DNA of 64,000 bases, taken from NCBI RefSeq assembly GCF_900116555.1, contig NZ_FPAT01000008.1, positions 62,001-126,000 on the forward strand, given 5' to 3'. A model generated the notes under the pieces. It saw only the letters and a program-made list of their open reading frames with translations, had not been told where the DNA came from and made no database searches. This stretch comes from Actinopolyspora lacussalsi subsp. righensis (GTDB lineage Bacteria; Actinomycetota; Actinomycetes; Mycobacteriales; Pseudonocardiaceae). Position numbers and translations under genes: made by a program. Below are positions 57,799 to 64,000 of the stretch, one piece after another. Positions within the stretch are counted from its first letter, which is position 1; every line of letters starts with the position of its first letter.

Positions 57799-60642
57799 TC
57801 AGCTGCATCCCGAGGTGGCGCCGCACCCCTCGCAGAGGTAGCAGGAGCCCGACGGCCGCATCTTGGTGCCGCACGTCATGCACAGTGGAGCGTCGGCCGC
57901 CTTGCCCAGCTTCAGTTCCAACAGCTCGGTGGAACTTCCCGCTTCGGAATCATCGGAGTGATTCTGCACCAACGGGGTGGGCTGCTGGGAGTAGTCGACC
58001 GATTCGCGCATCGACTCCACCTGGTTGGTGGTCTCCGCCTCCGCCGCGCCGTTGACCTGCTCGGTGCGCTCCTGAGCGGTGAAGATCCCCAGCTGCGCCC
58101 GCTTCTCGTAGGACAGGTGATCCAGCGCCAGCCTGCGGAACAGGTAGTCGAGCACGCTGCTGGCCATCCGCACGTCCGGATCGTCGGTCATCCCCGCCGG
58201 CTCGAAACGCACGTTCTGGAACTTGGATACGTAGAACTCCAGCGGAATCCCGTACTGCAGGCCGACCGAGATGGACATCGCGAACGCGTCCATCACACCG
58301 GCGAGCGTGGAGCCCTGCTTGCCGAGCTTGATGAAGATCTCACCGAGACCGTCGTCCGGGTAGGACCCGGCGTGCAGGTAGCCCTCGGCTCCGCCGACCG
58401 TGAACGACACGGTCTGGCTGGGACGTTTCTTGGGCAGCCGCTTGCGGACCGGCCGGTACTCGATCTCCTTCTCGACCCGTTTCTCGGCCTGCTCCTTGTC
58501 CTCGTTCTGCCCCTTACCACCGTTGCCCGCGGACAGCGGCTGGCCGACCTTGCAGTTGTCCCGGTAGATGGCCAGGGCCTTCAGTCCCAGTCGCCATCCT
58601 TCGAAGTAGATCTCCTGCACGTCCTCGACCGTGGCGTGCTCCGGCATGTTGACGGTCTTGGAGATCGATCCGGACAGGAACGGCTGCACGGCGGCCATCA
58701 TGCGCACGTGCCCCATCGGGGCGATGGAGCGCTGGCCCATCGCGCAGTCGAATACGTCGTAGTGCTCCGGGCGCAGCCCGGGGGCGTCGACGACGTGACC
58801 GTGCTCGGAGATGTACTCGATGATCGCCTCGGCCTGCTCGTCCGGATATCCCAGCGCACGCAGCGCGCGGGGCACGGTCCGGTTGACGATCTGCATGGAG
58901 CCGCCGCCGACCAGCTTCTTGAACTTGACCAGCGCCAGATCCGGTTCGACACCGGTGGTGTCGCAATCCATCATCAGACCGATGGTGCCGGTGGGTGCCA
59001 GCACGGACGCCTGGGCGTTGCGCCAGCCGTTGCGCCCGCCGATCTCCAGCCCGCGCTGCCAGACCTGGGTCGCCAGGTCGTGCACGGCGACATCGTTGTG
59101 GTGGTACGTCCGCACCAGATCGTTGGCGGCCGCGTGCTTACGCATCACACGCTGGTGTGACTCGGCGTTGCGGGCATAGCCCGCGTACGGTCCGACCGCT
59201 CCGGCCAGCTCGGCGGAACGTTTGTACGCGGTACCGGTCATCAGCGAGGTGATCGAGGCGGCCAGCGCCCGCCCACCGTCGGAGTCGTAGGCGTGTCCGG
59301 TGGCCATCAGCAACGCGCCCAGGTTGGCGTAACCGATGCCGAGCTGCCGGAAGTCACGGGTGGTCCGCCCGATCGATTCCGTGGGGAAGTCGGCGAAGCT
59401 GATCGAGATGTCCATCGCGGTGATCACGAGCTCGACCGTGCGCCGGAACAGGTCCGCGTCGAAGGTGAGGTCCTCGCGGAGGAACTTCATGAGGTTCAGC
59501 GAGGCCAGGTTGCAGCTGGAGTTGTCCAGGTGCAGGTACTCCGAGCACGGGTTCGAGGCGGTGATACGGCCCGACTCCGGGCTGGTGTGCCAGTCGTTGA
59601 TCGTGTCGTCGTACTGGATTCCCGGGTCCGCGCACTCCCAGGCGGCCCTAGCCATCCGGTTGAACAGATCCCTGGCCTGCACACTGTCGGTGGTCGAGCC
59701 GTCGGTGCGGGCCCGCAGTCCGAACTGGCCGTCGCTTTCGACGGCACGCATGAACTCGTCGCTCACCCGCACCGAGTTGTTCGCGTTCTGGTACTGCACC
59801 GAGACCATGTCGGAGCCGCCGAGGTCCACGTCGAATCCCGCGTCACGCAACGCGCGGATCTTGTGCTCCTCCTTGGACTTGGTCTCGACGAACTCCTCGA
59901 CGTCGGGGTGGTCGACGTCGAGCACGACCATCTTCGCGGCACGGCGAGTGGCACCGCCGGACTTTATGGTCCCGGCCGAGGCGTCGGCTCCCCGCATGAA
60001 CGACACCGGCCCGGACGCGGTGCCGCCGGAGGAGAGCAGCTCCTTGGAGGAGCGGATGCGCGAGAGGTTCAGTCCCGCGCCCGAGCCTCCCTTGAAGATG
60101 AGCCCCTCCTCCTTGTACCAGTCGAGGATCGACTCCATCGTGTCGTCCACCGAAAGAATGAAACAGGCCGATACCTGCTGCTTCGAGGTGGTCCCCACGT
60201 TGAACCAGACCGGCGAGTTGAAGCTGAACACCTGGTGCAGCAGCATGTAGGTCAGCTCGTGCTCGAAAACCTCGGCATCCAGCTCGGTGGCGAAGTAGCC
60301 GTGCTCGGCACCGTTGCGTGCGTAGGTCTTGACCACTCGGTCGATCAGTTCCCGCAGGCTGCTCTCCCGCTCCGGGGTGCCGAGCGCGCCGCGGAAGTAC
60401 TTGCTGGTGACGATGTTGACCGCGTTCAGCGACCAGAAGTCGGGGAACTCGACGTCACGCTGCTCGAAGTTGACCGAGCCGTCACGCCAGTTGGTCATGA
60501 CGACGTCGCGTCGTTCCCAGTTCACCTCGTCGTAGGGATGCACACCCTCGGTCGTGTAGACACGCTCCACCCGGATGCCCGCCTCACGGCTACCCGACTC
60601 CGACTCCCCTACGGCGGTCGGGTTACCGACGGTTTCTGTCAT
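57799..60642 (-). CDS. nrdJ: Vitamin B12-dependent (class II) ribonucleotide reductase
   Basis: 947 residues from ATG 60642, preceded by AGGGAGAGG. Reduces ribonucleotides using adenosylcobalamin, oxygen-independent. Features: SPVWFNVG and ISKTVNMPEHATVEDV substrate-binding loops, active-site region NPCSEYLHLDNSSCNLASLN with C-x-E, and the C-terminal redox tail LCMTCGTKMRPSGSCYLCEG followed by CGATSGCS. Downstream of nrdR with 157 bases between; regulated through the NrdR boxes at 61458-61504. Confidence 0.96.
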   Translation of the reverse strand: MTETVGNPTAVGESESGSREAGIRVERVYTTEGVHPYDEVNWERRDVVMTNWRDGSVNFEQRDVEFPDFWSLNAVNIVTSKYFRGALGTPERESSLRELIDRVVKTYARNGAEHGYFATELDAEVFEHELTYMLLHQVFSFNSPVWFNVGTTSKQQVSACFILSVDDTMESILDWYKEEGLIFKGGSGAGLNLSRIRSSKELLSSGGTASGPVSFMRGADASAGTIKSGGATRRAAKMVVLDVDHPDVEEFVETKSKEEHKIRALRDAGFDVDLGGSDMVSVQYQNANNSVRVSDEFMRAVESDGQFGLRARTDGSTTDSVQARDLFNRMARAAWECADPGIQYDDTINDWHTSPESGRITASNPCSEYLHLDNSSCNLASLNLMKFLREDLTFDADLFRRTVELVITAMDISISFADFPTESIGRTTRDFRQLGIGYANLGALLMATGHAYDSDGGRALAASITSLMTGTAYKRSAELAGAVGPYAGYARNAESHQRVMRKHAAANDLVRTYHHNDVAVHDLATQVWQRGLEIGGRNGWRNAQASVLAPTGTIGLMMDCDTTGVEPDLALVKFKKLVGGGSMQIVNRTVPRALRALGYPDEQAEAIIEYISEHGHVVDAPGLRPEHYDVFDCAMGQRSIAPMGHVRMMAAVQPFLSGSISKTVNMPEHATVEDVQEIYFEGWRLGLKALAIYRDNCKVGQPLSAGNGGKGQNEDKEQAEKRVEKEIEYRPVRKRLPKKRPSQTVSFTVGGAEGYLHAGSYPDDGLGEIFIKLGKQGSTLAGVMDAFAMSISVGLQYGIPLEFYVSKFQNVRFEPAGMTDDPDVRMASSVLDYLFRRLALDHLSYEKRAQLGIFTAQERTEQVNGAAEAETTNQVESMRESVDYSQQPTPLVQNHSDDSEAGSSTELLELKLGKAADAPLCMTCGTKMRPSGSCYLCEGCGATSGCS

Positions 60643-60799
60643 GATTCGGGCCTCTCCCTTGTCGCTCGCTCTCCTACTTCCACCGTCCGGGCTCCCCGTC
60701 CGTCCCGGTGGTTTCTCACGCTGCGAGTTATCGCCCGAACGGGCGCCCCGCTCGCGTTTCGCACCGCCCTTTCGGCGGCGCGCCGCCCCCTTGCCCGGT

Positions 60800-61342
60800 T
60801 TAGGCATTCGCACTCGCCTCGTCCTGTTGACCGGCGGATTCGTTCCCCTCGCCGTCCGCGGGGGTCTCCCCGGCTCCGGAGTTCTCCGGATCCGGCCCCT
60901 CCACCCTGCGCAGTTCGGCTATCTCACGTTCGAAGTCCTCCACCGAGGTGAACGAACGATAGACACTGGCGAACCGCAGGTAGGCGACCTCGTCCAACTC
61001 ACGCAGCGGGCCGAGGATCCCCAGCCCCACCTCGTGGCTGGGCACCTCCGGAACACCGAGCGACCTGATCGTCTCCTCGACCCGATGGGCGAGCTGCTGC
61101 AGGTCGTCCTCCGCCACAGGGCGTCCCTGACACGCGCGACGAACCCCACGCACGACCTTGTCCCTGCTGAAGGGCTCGGTCACCCCCGAACGTTTCACCA
61201 CCGTGAGCACCAGCTCCTCGACAGTGGTGAACCTGCGTCCACAGCCCGCGCAGGACCGCCTGCGCCGGATCGACTGCCCTTCCTCCACCTCACGAGAGTC
61301 GACGACACGCGAATCGTCACCTCGACAGAACGGACAACGCAA
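60800..61342 (-). CDS. nrdR: Transcriptional repressor NrdR
   Basis: 180 residues from TTG 61342, giving (M)[22 protein letters not shown] is 11 bases upstream. Zinc ribbon (CPFC ... CAGCGRRF) then the ATP-cone domain ([24 protein letters not shown]). Senses dATP/ATP and represses ribonucleotide reductase genes. C-terminal 40 residues are an acidic, low-complexity extension beyond the usual ~150. Confidence 0.94.
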   Translation of the reverse strand: MRCPFCRGDDSRVVDSREVEEGQSIRRRRSCAGCGRRFTTVEELVLTVVKRSGVTEPFSRDKVVRGVRRACQGRPVAEDDLQQLAHRVEETIRSLGVPEVPSHEVGLGILGPLRELDEVAYLRFASVYRSFTSVEDFEREIAELRRVEGPDPENSGAGETPADGEGNESAGQQDEASANA

Positions 61343-61457
61343 TCGCCAGTCATCTCCTCGACGCAGCCCAATGGTCCACGGGCGCGCACGACGCGACGCC
61401 CGGTACCTCGCGGACGGTTGACACCGCTGGGGGTGAGCAGCCGTCGACAAGACGGCT

Positions 61458-61473
61458 ACACCCAAGCTATGGA
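61458..61473 (-). promoter_or_regulatory. NrdR box 1 (proximal)
   Basis: ACACCCAAGCTATGGA on the plus strand, a degenerate match to the 16-bp NrdR box. Start-to-start distance to box 2 is 31 bases (three turns) with a 15-base spacer, the usual pairing. Confidence 0.5.
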
Positions 61474-61488
61474 TTAATCACAACGATG

Positions 61489-61504
61489 CAACTACTAGAT
61501 GTTG
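61489..61504 (-). promoter_or_regulatory. NrdR box 2 (distal)
   Basis: CAACTACTAGATGTTG, an imperfect 16-bp palindrome matching the NrdR box pattern better than box 1. About 150 bases before the nrdR start. Confidence 0.6.
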
Positions 61505-61639
61505 TGGTTGAGCCTAATCCTGGACCGAATCATAAGCAACTCGGGAAGCGGGATGTCGACCACCCCCCGGACAGCGATCACAGCGCCGCTCCGGCCGCTC
61601 GGGGACGGACGCCGCCCCCGAAGCACGCCGACTTCCGCC

Positions 61640-62008
61640 TCACCCGAGCGAAAGCACCACTCCCACGAGCAAGACGAACGCACCCGCCCCCAGGGCCGCC
61701 GCGACGAGCAAGGCGATCTCGACGACAGACGAGCGCGGCGGACCGGAGAGCGACTCACCCCCGGGCGCGCCGCCCCGGCACCCGACAACGGAGCACGACG
61801 CTTCGAAGCGGGCAACCGAGCATCGCGAGTCACCACGACAACTCTCGTGGCCGCGTGACGGCCCAGTGTTCGCCGCGCGCGGGTCCGCGGGAGCGCGCGA
61901 GGACGCCGCGGCAAGATACCGCGCCCCGCGATCATAAGCAGCGCGGCGTCCCACCACCGTCCGGCACTCGCGGTCCTCGAGCCGCCTGGCAACACGAAAC
62001 ACCGGCAT
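61640..62008 (-). CDS. Small Arg-rich membrane protein in the ChiZ/DivS position (LysM missing)
   Basis: 122 residues from ATG 62008, with GGGGAG five bases upstream. A basic N-terminal 90 residues (VARRLEDRECRTVVGRRAAYD ...) precede one helix, VVEIALLVAAALGAGAFVLL, and the frame stops eight residues later. In M. tuberculosis the gene divergent from lexA (Rv2719c, ChiZ) has the same plan, basic tail then helix, but continues into a LysM domain; no G-D-T-L-like LysM motif occurs in any frame to 61495. Third-position GC is high in the helix part. An SOS box lies 119 bases upstream. May be a shortened SOS division inhibitor or a decayed gene. Confidence 0.45.
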   Translation of the reverse strand: MPVFRVARRLEDRECRTVVGRRAAYDRGARYLAAASSRAPADPRAANTGPSRGHESCRGDSRCSVARFEASCSVVGCRGGAPGGESLSGPPRSSVVEIALLVAAALGAGAFVLLVGVVLSLG

Positions 62009-62126
62009 CGCGACTCCCCGTACGAATCTTCGGTATCCACGGTCCGGCACGGGAGCCCCATCACCGGGAACCGCACGCCTTTCCCGCTGGGACGACCGAC
62101 CCGTCCGCAACACATCCGAGCGAGAT

Positions 62127-62140
62127 CGAACACGAGTTCG
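62127..62140 (-). promoter_or_regulatory. LexA/SOS box for the leftward membrane gene
   Basis: CGAACACGAGTTCG is a perfect CGAAC-N4-GTTCG SOS box. AGTTCGATCGAACT at 62135-62148 overlaps it as a second palindrome. Confidence 0.85.
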
Positions 62141-62376
62141 ATCGAACTGCTGTGCGAAAGGTGTAGCATCAAATCGGCCCGGGCGCGAGAGGCTCACCGT
62201 GATCGACACCGGCGGGCCCGCCCGCATCCGGCAACCGCGAGAGGTGGACGGCGGAACGGGGACGTCCTCGCGCACCTCGACCACGCCTGACGACTCCATC
62301 CCCCCGCACGTGGTCGCGGCGGCCGAGGAACCGCCCGATCGACCGCGCTTTCGAGGCGAGAACGCGACGATTCACT

Positions 62377-62416
62377 CGAACTAGTGTTTGATCCGACTCC
62401 GCGAGCCGTCTAATCT
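62377..62416 (+). promoter_or_regulatory. lexA promoter with overlapping SOS box
   Basis: SOS box CGAAC-TAGT-GTTTG at 62377-62390 (one deviation). A promoter TTGATC (62388-62393), 17-base spacer, TAATCT (62411-62416) overlaps the box at its -35, the classic arrangement for LexA autorepression. Confidence 0.82.
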
Positions 62417-62461
62417 GAAGATGTGCGTGCACGCGCGAGCAGCGATGAACAGGAGGGCGTG

Positions 62462-63193
62462 GTGGACGGCTACGCTTCCGACCGGTTCGACGGCGGGACG
62501 TCCGGCGAAGCCGACACGACACCCCGGGCGACCGACTCCGAGAACAACGGCGAGACCACCTCGGAGCCGAACGACGAGCTCACTTCGCGCCAGCGAAGCG
62601 TGCTGGACACGATCCGGCAGTGGATGCGGGAGTACGGCTATCCGCCCAGTGTGCGCGAGATCGGCGACACCGTGGGGTTGACGTCCACTTCCTCGGTGGC
62701 ATACCAGCTGCGTGTACTCGAAGGACGCGGGTACCTGAAGCGTGATCCGCATCGCCCCCGCACGGTCGGCGTGGTCACCAACGACGACTCGGAATCCCCG
62801 GCTTTCCCCGACGGATCGAACCCCGCTTACGTGCCGGTTGTGGGACGTATCGCGGCGGGCGAGCCCATCCTCGCCGAGCAGTCCGTGGACGAGGTGTTCC
62901 CGCTGCCACGGGAGGTCGTCGGAGAGGGTTCCCTGTTCCTGCTGAGCGTGGTGGGCGACTCCATGGTGGACCTGGCCATCACGGATGGTGACTGGGTGGC
63001 GGTCCGGCAACAGCCCGACGCGGAGAACGGCGACGTCGTGGCCGCGATGCTCGACGGGGAAGCCACGGTGAAGACCTTCAAACGTACGGCGGAACACCTG
63101 TGGCTGATACCGCACAACGACGAGTACGAACCGATCATCGCCGATCAGGCCACCGTGCTCGGCAAGGTGGTCGCTGTGCTGCGCAAGATGTGA
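62462..63193 (+). CDS. lexA: SOS-response repressor LexA
   Basis: 243 residues from GTG 62462 (AGGAGG five bases upstream; GTG 62459 is the neighbour). Acidic ~40-residue N-extension, winged helix ([38 protein letters not shown]), cleavage site RIAAGEP, catalytic Ser in [11 protein letters not shown] and Lys in ATVKTFK. Represses DNA-damage genes and self-cleaves with RecA. Confidence 0.96.
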   Translation: MDGYASDRFDGGTSGEADTTPRATDSENNGETTSEPNDELTSRQRSVLDTIRQWMREYGYPPSVREIGDTVGLTSTSSVAYQLRVLEGRGYLKRDPHRPRTVGVVTNDDSESPAFPDGSNPAYVPVVGRIAAGEPILAEQSVDEVFPLPREVVGEGSLFLLSVVGDSMVDLAITDGDWVAVRQQPDAENGDVVAAMLDGEATVKTFKRTAEHLWLIPHNDEYEPIIADQATVLGKVVAVLRKM

Positions 63194-64000
63194 CTCTTCA
63201 GCGGACAATCAAAGCGCGTGATCCGGCTTAGCGCTTCGACACGGAGCCGTTTTATCGGGGCGGGAAAGCGACAACAGCGCTGGCTCAAGTACCCGCTGTC
63301 GGACCAGTTGACGAGTTCCGCTCGGATTCGCCGGATCGCGCGGGTTTGCCGGATCACGGTACCGCGGCCCCATCCGTAGCGGCCCCATCCGTAACTCCCC
63401 TGCCCGCAACAGCGGGCACCACTACTTCCTCCGCTCGAACCACCCGAGCCCTACCTCCTCTTCCCGAGAGACGCCGTTCCCGCGGGCCCGCCACGAACTT
63501 CGGCAGTAGGACGAGAGCCCGGCTCCGCCATTCCCCAGGGACGCGGACGAACACCCCCCGCGAGTGACCACCGCGGAACGGGCTGTTCGACGAGGTCGGC
63601 CCGTACTCTCCGTTCGACCCTCCCCTCCGCTCGGATGTCCTCCTCCGCTCCACCTCCCCACGGCGACAAAAACCGACCATTTACCCTCTTAGTTGTCACG
63701 TTGTTCGACCCCCGAACACATGACGATCGGCTCCCCCCGCAAGCCACGACCAACATCGGGACCATCAGGTAAAACTCGGAAAAACTCCCAGTTCCAGCGC
63801 GAACAGCCAGCTGTCTCATGGCCCCCGAAAACGACATACTGTCACCGAAACCCAACACGAAGAGTAGTTCGGACCACGATATATCCGCTTTGACGAAACG
63901 GGACAGTTGGTTTTTTAATATCGGAGCAAGGTTCGACCGGACTTCGCGAGCGGCACGACGGAGGAGGAGCGCCCTTCGAACACTTCGCACGACTCGAACC
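63194..64000. other. 807-base region after lexA, no supported gene
   Basis: GC-rich to 63650, then AT-rich for this genome (63660-63920). The open frame at 63451-63990 (minus) has AT-rich third positions and no ribosome binding site, so I do not call it. TTGACG (63890-63895) and TTTAAT (63914-63919), 18 bases apart, form a possible rightward promoter for a gene beyond the edge. TGTTCG-N5-CGAACA near 63703-63719 is an inverted repeat of unknown meaning. Confidence 0.4.

Noticed and set aside
57190-59160. 656-codon plus-strand frame opposite nrdJ
   Set aside because: Antisense by-product of GC-rich codons in nrdJ; no recognisable motif.
60325-60799. Cobalamin riboswitch in front of nrdJ
   Set aside because: The 157-base nrdR-nrdJ gap lacks the B12-box (GCCACTG-like) and is too short for the full aptamer.
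63451-63990. 179-codon minus-strand frame at the right edge
   Set aside because: Third codon positions are AT-rich unlike all neighbouring genes, and no ribosome binding site or domain is visible.

Overview
The window is about 64 kb of high-GC actinobacterial chromosome: GC-rich third codon positions, many GTG/TTG starts, several starts with no Shine-Dalgarno but a TANNNT -10 a few bases upstream, and a coproporphyrin-type haem operon. Gene content and order follow the core block I know from Mycobacterium tuberculosis (roughly Rv2674-Rv2720: msrB, hemQ/hemY/hemE, DUF3000, rnd, dxs, RNA methyltransferase, APC permease plus two TrkA proteins, dut, cei, suhB, ppgK, sigA, sigB, ideR, nrdR, lexA). 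The left half also matches Streptomyces coelicolor (hemE, DUF3000, whiI, rnd, fadA, fadB, dxs). A complete spore-former-type block with these additions suggests Pseudonocardiales (Actinopolyspora- or Saccharopolyspora-like); the genus cannot be proved from the sequence alone.

Layout. 1-3.6 kb: edge of an EamA-type transporter, a lipoprotein with an alpha/beta-hydrolase fold lacking its nucleophile serine, a 34-residue Cys-rich peptide, a small membrane protein and msrB. 3.9-7.1 kb: hemE-hemY-hemQ operon (minus). 7.5-14.2 kb: DUF3000, a WhiI-position response regulator, RNase D, and fadA-fadB beta-oxidation genes behind two palindromic operators. 14.4-15.1 kb: a single Uma2-type nuclease gene between 19-bp direct repeats. 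15.1-20.5 kb: two-component system, dxs, RNA m5U methyltransferase. 20.7-24.5 kb: KimA-like K+ permease divergent from two RCK proteins. 24.6-30.4 kb: DUF3159, OB-fold protein, DUF3710, dut, DUF3093, DUF4193, cei, suhB.

30.4-43.6 kb: ppgK, sigA, small zinc proteins, a helicase, a YihY membrane protein, a methyltransferase with dtd, a rifampicin monooxygenase behind an RAE-like inverted repeat, and sigB. 43.7-53.5 kb: tyrosine phosphatase, lipoprotein, a Pat-type lysine acetyltransferase next to the AcuC deacetylase, sulfurtransferase, ideR-galK-galE. 53.6-64 kb: DUF4192, a secreted S15-type peptidase, nrdR-nrdJ with paired NrdR boxes, and lexA with an SOS-controlled promoter; divergent from lexA is a small membrane gene that looks like a ChiZ/DivS homologue lacking LysM.

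Most of the window is housekeeping. Nothing here is a clear new multi-gene system. The observations most worth a second look are the orphan Cys-rich peptide, the LysM-less SOS gene, the RAE-rox unit, the 119-bp identity between sigA and sigB, the overlapping dut/DUF3093 promoters, the repeat-flanked Uma2 gene, and the 21-bp triplicate repeat upstream of the phosphatase gene.
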